This document shows, in pieces, positions 8,505 to 16,778 of a DNA stretch of 64,000 nucleotides (position 1 is its first letter; each line of letters begins with the position of its first letter). Under the pieces are notes generated by a model. It ran no database searches and had not been told where the DNA came from. It saw only the letters and a list, made by a program, of their open reading frames with translations. The stretch covers positions 1 through 64,000 of the forward strand of contig JAXLYM010000002.1 of the NCBI GenBank assembly GCA_046351455.1, given 5' to 3'. Source of the DNA: JADJRH01 sp046351455 (GTDB taxonomy: Bacteria > Myxococcota_A > Polyangia > Polyangiales > Polyangiaceae). The translations under genes and the position numbers were made by a program.

Positions 8505-8540
8505 TGGACAAATGATGGTCACATGGCTAACCTTTGTTCA
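8505..8540 (+). promoter_or_regulatory. Predicted crtD promoter with CarH-type repeat
   Basis: TGGACA (8505-8510) and TAACCT (8528-8533) are separated by 17 bases, a sigma70-like arrangement. The -35 is part of CTGGACAAATG followed by ATGGTCACATG, one exact and one near (T for A) match to the nTnnACAnnnn unit. The predicted start of transcription coincides with the ATG at 8540, so no Shine-Dalgarno sequence is possible. Confidence 0.5.
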
Positions 8541-10084
8541 TGCGCGACAGGGAACGTGTGCTCGTGGTGGGGGCCGGCGTCGGTGGACTGACTGCCGCCG
8601 TCGAGCTTGCGAGTCGGGGCATCGACGTGACGGTGCTGGAGAGCGCCAGTCGTCCGGGCGGCAAGATGCGCGAAGTCACCGTCGCTGGCAGAGCGATCGA
8701 CTCCGGGCCGACCGTCCTTACCATGAAGCATGTCTTCGACAAGGTGTTTGCCTCCGCGGGAGAGCGCCTCGAAGACCACGTGACTCTGGACCGGGCGGAT
8801 CTGCTCGCGCGCCACGCCTGGCCGGACGGATCGCAGCTCGATCTCTTCGGCGACATCGAGAGGAGCGCCGACGCGATCGGCCGGTTCGCGGGCCCGCGGG
8901 CGGCGCAGGGATATCGACGCTTCTGCGCGTATGCGCGCGACATCCACCAGTCGGTGGAGGCGCCCTTCCTCATGGCGGATCGGCCGGGCCTCGTCTCCAT
9001 CGTGAAGGCGATTGGCACCATCGGCCTCGGCGCGATGAAGAAGATGGACGGGACGCGGACGATGTGGGCGGCCCTCGGGGACTTCTTCGAGGATCCGCGG
9101 CTCCTCCAGCTCTTCGGCCGGTACGCGACGTACTCCGGGTCTTCTCCGTTCCTCGCGCCCGCGACGCTCAACGTGATCGCGCACGTGGAGAGAGAGGGAG
9201 TCTGGCTCGTGCGAGGGGGCATGTACCGGCTGGCGGAGGCGCTCACGGGCCTCGCGAAGAAGCTGGGAGTCACGATCCGCACCGGGGCCGCCGTGAAGGA
9301 GATCCTGGTCGAGGATAACCGTGCGAACGGCGTCCTGCTCGCCGGCGGAGAGATCCTGTGGGGGCGCGCGGTCGTGCTCAACGCGGACGCCGCGGCGCTC
9401 GAAGAGGGCCTGTTCGGAAAGCGCGTCAAGAAGGCGGGAGAGGGGCCGGCGCCGCGCTCGCTCTCGGCGATGACGTGGTCCGTCGTCGGCCGCGCCGAAG
9501 GGCTCCCGCTCGCGCGGCACACCGTCCTCTTCTCGGACGACTACAAGCGGGAATTCCGCCAGCTCTTCGAGGAGGGCTGCGTCCCTGCCGGGCCGACTGT
9601 CTATGTCTGTGCGCAGGACCGGGACGACAGCGCCCGCGCTCCGGCAGATAGCCAGTCTTCGGGAGAGCGCCTGTTCTGTCTCATCAACGCACCTGCCAAC
9701 GGCGACCGGAAAGAATACAGCACCGCGGAGATCCAGAAATGCGAGATGGCACTGAAGCGAACCCTGTCTCTCTGTGGCCTCACGATCACGGAGGCGGCGC
9801 CGGCGGTCGTCACCACTCCGGCGGACTTCGCGAGGATGTTCCCTGCGACCGGAGGAGCCCTGTACGGGGCGGCGTCGCACGGCTGGACAGCGCCGTTTTC
9901 CCGGCCGGCGGCGCGGTCGCGGATCCCGGGGCTCTATCTGTGCGGCGGGAGCGCGCACCCGGGAGCGGGAGTGCCGATGGCGGCGCAGAGCGGACGGCTC
10001 GTGGCAGCAGCGCTGTCGGCGGACCTCGCTTCGACATCGCGATCCCGAACGGTGGCTATGGCTGGTGGTATGTCGATGCGATAA
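8540..10084 (+). CDS. crtD: Carotenoid 3,4-desaturase, CrtD-like (phytoene desaturase family)
   Basis: This is an FAD-dependent desaturase of 514 residues. The dinucleotide-binding motif is VLVVGAGVGGLTAAVEL with the acidic end VTVLES, then RPGGKMR. The C-terminal FAD motif is GLYLCGGSAHPGAGVPMA. That Cys-Gly-Gly-Ser ending, together with GAASHGWTAPFSRP, resembles CrtD (1-hydroxycarotenoid 3,4-desaturase) more than CrtI, whose ending here (gene at 14210) is LVGAGTHPGAGLPGV. The next gene is crtC, the classical partner that makes the hydroxylated substrate. The ATG at 8540 is chosen; a TTG two codons upstream would lie across the predicted transcription start. The substrate assignment (hydroxylated versus unmodified end group) is inference. 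Confidence 0.85.
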   Translation: MRDRERVLVVGAGVGGLTAAVELASRGIDVTVLESASRPGGKMREVTVAGRAIDSGPTVLTMKHVFDKVFASAGERLEDHVTLDRADLLARHAWPDGSQLDLFGDIERSADAIGRFAGPRAAQGYRRFCAYARDIHQSVEAPFLMADRPGLVSIVKAIGTIGLGAMKKMDGTRTMWAALGDFFEDPRLLQLFGRYATYSGSSPFLAPATLNVIAHVEREGVWLVRGGMYRLAEALTGLAKKLGVTIRTGAAVKEILVEDNRANGVLLAGGEILWGRAVVLNADAAALEEGLFGKRVKKAGEGPAPRSLSAMTWSVVGRAEGLPLARHTVLFSDDYKREFRQLFEEGCVPAGPTVYVCAQDRDDSARAPADSQSSGERLFCLINAPANGDRKEYSTAEIQKCEMALKRTLSLCGLTITEAAPAVVTTPADFARMFPATGGALYGAASHGWTAPFSRPAARSRIPGLYLCGGSAHPGAGVPMAAQSGRLVAAALSADLASTSRSRTVAMAGGMSMR

Positions 10085-10992
10085 GCGATGACGGCCGCCT
10101 CGGACTGACGCTCATCCTGATGGTGGGGAGCGTATTTTCTCCGTATTACAAGCGGTCGATCGAGGCTGGACGGGGCGATCCGGCGCGCCACGCGGCGGTG
10201 AACCTGGCCCTCTACAACCTGGAGAAGGGCGGCGGGAGCTGGCTCGGGCCCGCGCTCGGGCGGCGCTCCAACGATCTGTGGGTGCTCACCGAAGGCGGGC
10301 GGCTCGCGCGCGATCGGTCCTCGCTCGCGATCGGCGCATCCTCGGCGGTGTGGACGGGGGACGAGCTGCGCGTGAGCCTCCGCGAGCGCACGGCGCCGAT
10401 CGCGTCGCCGATCGAAGGGGAGCTGATCGTGCGGCCGTCCGGCGTCGCGGACGAGGTGCACACGCTCGACGCGAAGGGGCGGCACGTGTGGTCGCCGATC
10501 GCGCCGTTCGGGCGGATCGAGGTGCGGCTGCGTGAGCCGGGGCTCTCGTGGAGCGGGCCCGCGTACCTGGATCACAACGCCGGGGAGGAGCCGCTCGCCC
10601 GCGGGTTCTCGGGGTGGACGTGGTCGCGCGTCACGTCGGATCGCACGACGACGGTCGTGTACGACGTCGAGCGCTCGGACGGCGGCGCGCACCGGATCGC
10701 GCGGGCGTTCCATGCGGACGGGTCGCGCGAGACGTGCGAGGGCGCGATCGAGAAGGTGGCGCTGCCGACGACGATGTGGCGGATCGATCGCGCGGTCCGC
10801 ACCGTGGGACGGGCCGAGGCGTCGCTCGGGCGCACGCTGGAGGACACGCCGTTCTACGCGCGGTCGCACGTGGTCGGGACGCTCGACGGGCGGCCGGCTT
10901 CGGGCGTGCACGAGGTCGTCGACATGGGGCGCTTCGAGTCGAAGGTGGTGCAGCACATGCTGCCGTACCGGATGCGGAGGCTCGGCCCGTGA
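9940..10992 (+). CDS. crtC: Acyclic carotenoid 1,2-hydratase, CrtC-like
   Basis: This is a carotenoid 1,2-hydratase of the CrtC family, which adds water to the terminal double bond of lycopene/neurosporene-type chains. Family hallmarks are IPNGGYGWWYVDAISDDGR, LMVGSVFSPYYKR, YLDHNAGEEPL and GWTWSR. The start is uncertain. Homology begins at about 10038, but there is no in-frame ATG, GTG or TTG between there and a GTG at 9940, which overlaps crtD by 145 bases in another frame. From 10038 the product would be 318 residues; from GTG 9940 it would be 350 with a basic, low-complexity extension. Either a long overlap, a non-standard start, or reinitiation from crtD must be used. The stop overlaps the next gene (GTGA). 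Confidence 0.85.
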   Translation: MRRERAPGSGSADGGAERTARGSSAVGGPRFDIAIPNGGYGWWYVDAISDDGRLGLTLILMVGSVFSPYYKRSIEAGRGDPARHAAVNLALYNLEKGGGSWLGPALGRRSNDLWVLTEGGRLARDRSSLAIGASSAVWTGDELRVSLRERTAPIASPIEGELIVRPSGVADEVHTLDAKGRHVWSPIAPFGRIEVRLREPGLSWSGPAYLDHNAGEEPLARGFSGWTWSRVTSDRTTTVVYDVERSDGGAHRIARAFHADGSRETCEGAIEKVALPTTMWRIDRAVRTVGRAEASLGRTLEDTPFYARSHVVGTLDGRPASGVHEVVDMGRFESKVVQHMLPYRMRRLGP

Positions 10993-12158
10993 TCGCGACG
11001 GCCCTCGGGGTCGCGCTGCTCGTGTGGAGCTATTCGCTCACGTGCACCACCGTCTACGGCGTCGCGCGCGCGGCGTGGCAGCGCCGAAAACAGCTTCGAA
11101 ACCCGGCTCCGGAAGGTACCCGTGCGCTCGTGATCCGGCCGTGCGCGGGGCTGGAGCCGGACCTCGCGAGGGCGCTCGTCTCGCTCGGTGACGCGCGCGG
11201 GACGACGACGATCGCGTGCCGGTTCGCGGTGGGCAGCGGCTCGGATCCGGCGGCGGCCGTCGCGGAGGACGCGGCGAAGGTGCTTCGATCCAAGGGCATC
11301 GACGCGCGCGTCGTGATCACGCGGGCGGACGCGCCGAACCACAAGGCCGCGCAGCTCGCGGCGGCGGTGGAGCGCGAGGAGGCGCCGTTCGACGTCGTCG
11401 TGGTGGCGGACAGCGACGTGGATCTCGCGGGCTTCGAGCTCGATTCGCTCACGGCACCTCTGCTCGCGTCCCCTTCGGCGGGGGCCGTGTGGGCGCCGCC
11501 GGTCGAGGTCGGGAAGATCGCGTCGAGCGGAGATCGAGCCTCGCACGCGCTGCTCTCGGGCTCGCTGCACGCGTTCACGCTCCTCGGCGCGCTGGATGGC
11601 AGGGGCCTCGTGGGCAAGCTGTTCGCGGCGCGCGCGGACGCGATCGCGGAGATCGGCGGCTTCGGCGCGCTGTCGCGCGTGCTCGGCGAGGACATGGAGC
11701 TCGCGCGGAGGCTCCTCGCGCGCGGCCGCACGATCTCGGTCGCGCCGGTGGTCGCGCGGAGCCTCAAGACGGGCCGCACGTGGACGAGCGCCGTCGAGCG
11801 GTACGCGCGGTGGCTCACGGTGATCCGCGCGCAGCGCCCGCACCTGCTCGCGAGCTACCCGTTGATGTTCGTCGCGGCGCCGGTCGTGGTGATGCTCGGC
11901 CTCCTGCTCGCCCCGTTCGCGGGCGCCCTCGCGTTCGCAGCGATCGGATTCGCCCTCGGATCTCGTCTCCTCGCAGCGATCGCCGCGCGCGTGCTCGCAG
12001 GAGCCGGCGCCCACCCGCTCGCCTCGATCGCGGACGCGGTGTTCGCCGACGCGCTGCTGGCGACCGCCTTCGTGCGCGCCGTCCTCACCCGCACCCTCAC
12101 GTGGCGCGGCCGCACGCTCACGATCGATCAACACGGCGAGATCGAAGGCCGAGCGTGA
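10989..12158 (+). CDS. Family 2/21 glycosyltransferase (ceramide-glucosyltransferase-like)
   Basis: This 389-residue membrane glycosyltransferase starts with a GTG that overlaps the crtC stop (GTGA), so the two are coupled. An N-terminal membrane helix (about 3-20) leads into a GT-A domain with DVVVVADSDVDL (DXD-type), LGEDMELARRLL and the ERYARWL signature; together these are the D,D,D,(Q/R)xxRW set of GT21 and processive GT2 enzymes. Two to three C-terminal helices (about 295-370) follow. Homologues act on ceramide or hopanoid lipids. Because this gene is the last of the crtD-crtC operon, I infer that it adds a sugar to the tertiary hydroxyl made by CrtC, but sphingolipid glucosylation remains possible. 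Confidence 0.75.
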   Translation: MIATALGVALLVWSYSLTCTTVYGVARAAWQRRKQLRNPAPEGTRALVIRPCAGLEPDLARALVSLGDARGTTTIACRFAVGSGSDPAAAVAEDAAKVLRSKGIDARVVITRADAPNHKAAQLAAAVEREEAPFDVVVVADSDVDLAGFELDSLTAPLLASPSAGAVWAPPVEVGKIASSGDRASHALLSGSLHAFTLLGALDGRGLVGKLFAARADAIAEIGGFGALSRVLGEDMELARRLLARGRTISVAPVVARSLKTGRTWTSAVERYARWLTVIRAQRPHLLASYPLMFVAAPVVVMLGLLLAPFAGALAFAAIGFALGSRLLAAIAARVLAGAGAHPLASIADAVFADALLATAFVRAVLTRTLTWRGRTLTIDQHGEIEGRA

Positions 12159-12199
12159 CCCCCTGAAGCGCTTCCAGGAAGCATGAAACGGGGATTCGG

Positions 12200-12390
12200 G
12201 TGCCCACCCCCGGTCGCGCGCAGGCCGAAGGCCGAGCACGGACCGGGGGCTCAAGATTCGTCACATCTTCTCGTCGCTTTTTTTGCGGCCCGATCTGAGC
12301 AGCGGGGGAGTGAAACGAGGGGGCGGCGCCCCCTTGTAAATCCGAGAAATATGAGAGGTGACGAATCCTGAGCGGACCGGGGGTGGGCAC
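12200..12390. mobile_element. 191-bp MITE-like element with perfect 16-bp inverted ends
   Basis: The element begins GTGCCCACCCCCGGTC (12200-12215) and ends with its exact reverse complement (12375-12390). Further inside, the arms continue as imperfect inverted repeats: GGCTCAAGATTCGTCACATC near 12250 pairs with GGTGACGAATCCTGAGC near 12360. A hairpin (AGGGGGC, loop GGC, GCCCCCT; 12318-12334) lies in the middle. The left arm also contains the dispersed GCAGGCCGAAGGCCGAGCAC block. No gene is encoded. It fills most of the 280-bp gap between the convergent glycosyltransferase and acyltransferase genes. Confidence 0.6.
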
Positions 12391-12438
12391 CTGTGGATTG
12401 ATTTCGGGCAGCGCCTCTTCGCGGCGCAGACGCGCGCT

Positions 12439-13221
12439 TCAGGAGCGATCGGCGCGGCGAGCTCGGAGGGGCGGCGGGAGCGCTGCGCGCGGGGTTGTCA
12501 GGAAGGCGAGCCATCGCTCGGCGAGGACGGAGAGCCACGACGGGTCCCTCCGGTGCACGAGATCGAAGCCGCGCTGCTGCTCGGATTTGGCTTGGATCGT
12601 AGCGTCGATCGTCTCCATCTCGGCGAGCACGGCCGCCTCCTCCGCTTCGCGCGCGGCGTTGACGTCGCGCTCGTACGGCAAGGGGGCGCCGAACGACAAG
12701 TACAGGCGCGGCAGCTCCTCGCCGGCGTGCTCGTAGCGGATCGCGGCCGGGATCGTGACGGCGCTCTTCGCGACGCGCGCGACCTGGGCAGCGCCTCCTC
12801 GGAAGGCGAGCGGGCGCTCCGTGATCGGGCGCTCGTCACCCTGCGGGAAGATCCACACCATCCGGCCCGGTCGATCCAGGAGGCGCGCCGCGTGGCGCAC
12901 CGCCGCGGCTCCGTCGGAGGGCTCTTCGAGGTCGACGCCGAACGCGCCGACCAGGGAAAAGAAAGGCAATCGGCGGAGGTTCTTCGCGTCCATCATCGCG
13001 TGTCCCTCCGTGCGGAGGAGGTGCTCGGACGCGTGCAACAGGACCAGCGGGTCCCACCAGGACGTGTGGTTCGACACGATCAAGATCGGCGCGCGCGCCA
13101 CGATCTCCCGCGCCTCGGCGAGGCCTCGCACGTGCACGCGGCCGAACGAGCGATGGATGCGGCCCCGCGCGTGGCCCGCGAACCACGCGGTGAAGAGCGC
13201 GCTCCTGCGCGACGCGATCAC
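12439..13221 (-). CDS. PlsC-like 1-acyltransferase, putative carotenoid-glycoside acyltransferase
   Basis: This is a 260-residue lysophospholipid-acyltransferase-fold protein. The HX4D motif is present as VSNHTSWWDPL, the second block as LPFFSLVGAFGVD, and the FPEG block as IFPQGDERP; later comes TIPAAIRYEH. The GTG start at 13221 overlaps the crtB stop (GTGA), so the protein is made as the third member of a crtI-crtB operon. Family members acylate glycerophospholipids, but co-transcription with carotenoid genes makes acylation of a carotenoid glycoside more likely; myxobacteria are known to make carotenoid glucoside esters. This assignment is inference. Gln replaces Glu in the FPEG-like motif, which occurs in divergent members. 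Confidence 0.78.
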   Translation of the reverse strand: MIASRRSALFTAWFAGHARGRIHRSFGRVHVRGLAEAREIVARAPILIVSNHTSWWDPLVLLHASEHLLRTEGHAMMDAKNLRRLPFFSLVGAFGVDLEEPSDGAAAVRHAARLLDRPGRMVWIFPQGDERPITERPLAFRGGAAQVARVAKSAVTIPAAIRYEHAGEELPRLYLSFGAPLPYERDVNAAREAEEAAVLAEMETIDATIQAKSEQQRGFDLVHRRDPSWLSVLAERWLAFLTTPRAALPPPLRARRADRS

Positions 13222-14213
13222 GACGTCTGCGGCGCCCGCGCGAGCGCGTCGACGAGGAAATTCACCTCCGGCGCGGGCGGGGCGTAGAGCGCCTCTCCCG
13301 GGGCCGACCACGTGGTGATCAGCGCGCGGCCGAGCAACGTGGCCTTCCGCGCTCCGGAGACGACCGCGCGACCCGTGACGCTGTCTCCCTGGTGCGCGCG
13401 GATCACGCGGCCGATGTCGGCGTAGATGTACCGCGCCGCGTAGATCGCGGGCCGCACGTCGGAGGGCAGCGCCGCGATGCCGGCGTCGGCCCGCGCGTAG
13501 AGATCGTCCGCCGCTTCGAGGAGGCGCAGCACCGCGGCCGTCACGCCCGGGAGCGGACGCGGATCGCGCAGCAGATCGGCCGGGCTCACGCCCTCCGCGC
13601 GCAGCCACTCGGCCGGGAGGTACACGCGGCCGTTGCGGGCGTCCTCTCCGACGTCCCGCGCGATGTTGGTGAGCTGCATCGCGAGGCCGAGATCGCAGGC
13701 CCGCGCGATCATGTACGGCTCGCGTCGTCCCATGATCGCGGTCATCGCGGCGCCGACCGTGGACGCGACCCGCGCGGCGTACGCGAGCGTGTCCGAGAGC
13801 GTCTCGTACGAGCGCCCCGTCACGTCCCACTCGAAGCCTTCGAGCAGCGCGTCGAACACCGCGATCGGCAGGTCGTGCACGCGCACGAGATCCGCGAACG
13901 CGCGCTCCACCGGGCCGTCCAGACCGTCGCCCGCGTACACGCGGCAGAGCCTGCGCCGCAGCCGCTCGACGCGATCCGCGGAGTCGTCGAGATCCACCGC
14001 GTCGTCGGCGACCCGGCAGAACGCGTACAGCACCGCCGACGCGTCGCGGGCGCGCTTCGGGAGGAGGCGGCCCGCGGACGAGAAGCTCTTCGATCCGCGG
14101 GACAAAAGCGCGTGGCACGCGTCCACGTCGCCGGGCAATCCTAGTTCCGTCGTCACTCTTCGTCCGCCGTTCGTGCGAGGAAATCGCGCCGAGCGCTGGT
14201 CCGCGGCGATCAC
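13218..14213 (-). CDS. crtB: Phytoene synthase
   Basis: This enzyme condenses two GGPP to phytoene, the first committed carotenoid step. The 331-residue protein shows both aspartate-rich motifs: YAFCRVADDAVDLDDS (DxxxD type) and LGLAMQLTNIARDVGEDA, followed by GRVYLPAEW. These are the squalene/phytoene synthase signatures. The ATG at 14213 overlaps the crtI stop as ATGA. An internal GTG (giving VTTELGLPG, closer to the homologous start) is an alternative that would remove 19 residues. Next to CrtI and with no hydroxysqualene partner genes (HpnC/HpnE) in the operon, phytoene rather than squalene is the expected product. Confidence 0.93.
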   Translation of the reverse strand: MIAADQRSARFPRTNGGRRVTTELGLPGDVDACHALLSRGSKSFSSAGRLLPKRARDASAVLYAFCRVADDAVDLDDSADRVERLRRRLCRVYAGDGLDGPVERAFADLVRVHDLPIAVFDALLEGFEWDVTGRSYETLSDTLAYAARVASTVGAAMTAIMGRREPYMIARACDLGLAMQLTNIARDVGEDARNGRVYLPAEWLRAEGVSPADLLRDPRPLPGVTAAVLRLLEAADDLYARADAGIAALPSDVRPAIYAARYIYADIGRVIRAHQGDSVTGRAVVSGARKATLLGRALITTWSAPGEALYAPPAPEVNFLVDALARAPQTS

Positions 14214-15718
14214 GACAGCGACCTCCCGTGAGGCACGATGCGATCGAGCACGCGCGCGGACGACAGCACGCCGGGCAAGCCCGCCCCGGGGTGCGTGCCG
14301 GCGCCGACCAGATAGAGCCTCTCCACCTCTTCACTCTGGTTGTGCGGCCGGAAGAAGGCGCTCTGCGTGAGGACAGGCTCGATGCCGAACGCCGCGCCGC
14401 GGAACGAGAGCAGCCGGTCCTGGAAATCGAGCGGGTTCGTGACGAGACTGGCAGTCACGTTGCTGGACAGGCCGGGGAGCACCGTGCGCTCCAGATAAGC
14501 CTCCACGCGCTTTCTGTACTGCTCCGTCTCCGTGCGCCAGTCCGTGCTGCCCGTGAGGTTCGGCACCGGGGAGAGCACGTAGAACGTGTCCCGGCCAGCG
14601 GGGGCGAGGGCCGGATCCGTCGCCGTGGGGCGGTGGAGATACAGGCTGAAATCATCCGCCAGGACGTGCCGATTGAAGATGTCCTCGAGCAGGCCTTTGT
14701 AGCGCGGCCCGAGCAGGATCATGTGATGAGGCACCTGGGGATACTGGACCTTGGTCCCGAAATACCACACGAACAGGCTCATCGAGTACCGCGCGCGCTC
14801 GATCTTGCGGTCCGTCCAGCGCTTGCGGGCGCTCGCGGGCACGAGGTGCCGATACGTCCACGCCGAGTCCGCGTTCGAGACGACCACGTCCGACGCGATG
14901 CGCTCCCCGTCCGCGAGCAGCACCCCGCGCGCGCGGCCGTTCTCCACCAGGATCTGCCGAACCTCGGTGTTGAGGCGCACGGAGCCGCCCTGTCCCTCGA
15001 TGAGGCCCACGAGCCCGCGCACCAGCGCGCCGGTGCCGCCGATGGGGAAATGAACTCCCCATTTACGCTCCAGGAAGGCGATCAGCGTGTAAATCGAGGT
15101 CGTGGAGAACGGATTCCCACCCACGAGGAGGGGGTGGAAACTCAGCACCTGACGGAGCCTCTCGTCCTTCACGTACTTCGAGACGAGGCCGTAGACCGTC
15201 CGGTAACTCTGCAGCTTCATCATGTCGGGCACGATGCGCGCCATGTCGGTCCACTTCGAGAAAGGCACGTCCGCGAGCTCTTCGAAGCCGACCTTGAAGA
15301 TCTGCTCGCTCATGGTAATGAACCGCTCGTATCCCTCGACATCCGACGGGGAAAAACGCCCGACCTCCCCGCGCATCGCGGCGGGATCCCCCGTGTAGTC
15401 AAAGGTCTCTCCCCCATCGAACCGGATCCGGTAGAAGGGAGTCACCGGCCGGAGATCCACCTCATCGGCCATCCGCTTTCCGCAGAGCGTCCACAGCTCC
15501 TCGAACAAGAAAGGAGCGGTCACCACGGTCGGCCCCGCGTCGAAGACGTGGCCGTCGCGCTCGTGCACGTAGGCGCGGCCGCCCGGGCGATCGAGCTTGT
15601 CAATGACAGTGACCCGGTACCCGCGAGCGCCCAGCCGGATCGCCGCGGCGAGGCCGCCGAAGCCGCTCCCGATCACAATTGCGTGAGGGGCCTTGTGACT
15701 GTTCGTTTCAACGGACAT
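14210..15718 (-). CDS. crtI: Phytoene desaturase
   Basis: This is an FAD-dependent phytoene desaturase of 502 residues. The N-terminal FAD motif is IVIGSGFGGLAAAIRLGARG with TVIDKLDRPGGRAY and FDAGPTVVTAPFLFEEL. The C-terminal signature is YLVGAGTHPGAGLPGVLSSA. These are the typical CrtI blocks, including the carotenoid-binding MMKLQSYRTVYGLVSKY region. The ATG at 15718 is preceded by GGAGG at good spacing, so I take it rather than 15760, which would run into the intergenic promoter. It leads the operon crtI-crtB-acyltransferase and is divergent from the carH-like gene 58 bp away. How many desaturation steps it carries out cannot be read from sequence. Confidence 0.92.
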   Translation of the reverse strand: MSVETNSHKAPHAIVIGSGFGGLAAAIRLGARGYRVTVIDKLDRPGGRAYVHERDGHVFDAGPTVVTAPFLFEELWTLCGKRMADEVDLRPVTPFYRIRFDGGETFDYTGDPAAMRGEVGRFSPSDVEGYERFITMSEQIFKVGFEELADVPFSKWTDMARIVPDMMKLQSYRTVYGLVSKYVKDERLRQVLSFHPLLVGGNPFSTTSIYTLIAFLERKWGVHFPIGGTGALVRGLVGLIEGQGGSVRLNTEVRQILVENGRARGVLLADGERIASDVVVSNADSAWTYRHLVPASARKRWTDRKIERARYSMSLFVWYFGTKVQYPQVPHHMILLGPRYKGLLEDIFNRHVLADDFSLYLHRPTATDPALAPAGRDTFYVLSPVPNLTGSTDWRTETEQYRKRVEAYLERTVLPGLSSNVTASLVTNPLDFQDRLLSFRGAAFGIEPVLTQSAFFRPHNQSEEVERLYLVGAGTHPGAGLPGVLSSARVLDRIVPHGRSLS

Positions 15719-15776
15719 AATCGAGTCCTCCGAGAGAGATGCAGAGCTTTTCCAGATCATGGCCGCCGCGCCGTGA

Positions 15777-16736
15777 GTGAGGCACGTGAGCCGTTACCGA
15801 ATTCGAGCCGTCGCCGAGCTGACCGGCGTCTCCACCGCCACCCTTCGGGCGTGGGAGCGACGTTACGGTGTCCCCACGCCTTCGCGCACCGCGTCCGCCT
15901 ACCGCCTCTACGGGGACGATGACGTCGCGTTGATCGCGCAGATGCGAGATCTCGTGGAGTCCGGCGTGGCGCCGGCGGAGGCTGCGCGCGCGCTGCGAGA
16001 TCACGCAGCCGGCGCCGCGGAGTCCGCGACAGAGGGGGACGCGTACCAGACATCGTGTGAGCGTATCCTGGACGCTGTTCAACGTTTCGATGTGGAGAGT
16101 GTCCGCAACGAGGTGACTCGCGCTCTCACCCTGGGCCCGGCGATCGCCATCTTCGAGCGGACGCTGGGTCCGGCGCTGCAGCGAGTCGGCGAGCTGTGGC
16201 TCGACGGGCAGATCACCGTGGCTCAGGAGCACATCCTCTCCAACATCCTCCTTGGCCGGGTTCACCAGCTCGTGGAGCTCCTGCAGCCGATCGACGCCTC
16301 TCGCAGAGTGGCGCTCGGCTGTTTCGAGACGGAAGAGCACGTGATTGGCCTCTACGGAGTGGCCATGCATTTCGCGGCCTGGGGCTATCGTGCCGTGTTC
16401 CTCGGCGCGCGGACTCCGCCGGACGCGATCGCGCGCGTCGTCTCCACGCTGGGCGTGGACGCCGTGGCGCTGTCTCTCACGCTGGCCCCGCCGCTCCCGC
16501 AGGCGCGGCAGCTCGTCGACGCGTACGCCGACGCGAGCCGTGGTGCCGTGTTGCTGGTGGGCGGACAAGGCATCAGCGATATCCGCCGCTTCGTCGAGGG
16601 GCGAGGCGGCATCGTCGGAGACAAGCCGTTCCCCGACATCCGTCGCGCGCTCGACAAGGCGATCCGCAAGGAGCGCCTCACCGGCGCGAATGGCCACGAT
16701 CCGGACGCGGACATCAGCGATCATTCCGTCTCCTGA
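15777..16736 (+). CDS. carH: CarH/CarA-type MerR regulator with B12-binding photosensory domain
   Basis: This 319-residue regulator has an N-terminal MerR helix-turn-helix (RAVAELTGVSTATLRAWERR, about 10-30; PSRTASAYRLYGDDDVALI) followed by a four-helix bundle and a cobalamin-binding Rossmann domain. Residues characteristic of light-sensing CarH are all present: W141-x9-E151-H152 in the helical cap (LWLDGQITVAQEH) and E186-x-H188-x-x-G191 in the B12 domain, H188 being the expected lower cobalt ligand, plus the GG of LLVGGQG (262-263). By analogy, AdoCbl-bound tetramers repress in the dark and light releases the operator. The start may be GTG 15777 or GTG 15786. It diverges from crtI and lies at the edge of the carotenoid region. 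The light response is inferred from conserved residues. Confidence 0.9.
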   Translation: MRHVSRYRIRAVAELTGVSTATLRAWERRYGVPTPSRTASAYRLYGDDDVALIAQMRDLVESGVAPAEAARALRDHAAGAAESATEGDAYQTSCERILDAVQRFDVESVRNEVTRALTLGPAIAIFERTLGPALQRVGELWLDGQITVAQEHILSNILLGRVHQLVELLQPIDASRRVALGCFETEEHVIGLYGVAMHFAAWGYRAVFLGARTPPDAIARVVSTLGVDAVALSLTLAPPLPQARQLVDAYADASRGAVLLVGGQGISDIRRFVEGRGGIVGDKPFPDIRRALDKAIRKERLTGANGHDPDADISDHSVS

Positions 16737-16778
16737 CAGAGGGGCTGAGCGCCGCGGCCGCTGGATCGGGGCCATTTC

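Noticed and set aside
14228..15922. Plus-strand 564-codon frame opposite crtI
   Set aside because: Antisense of a clearly conserved desaturase; runs through the crtI/carH promoter region.
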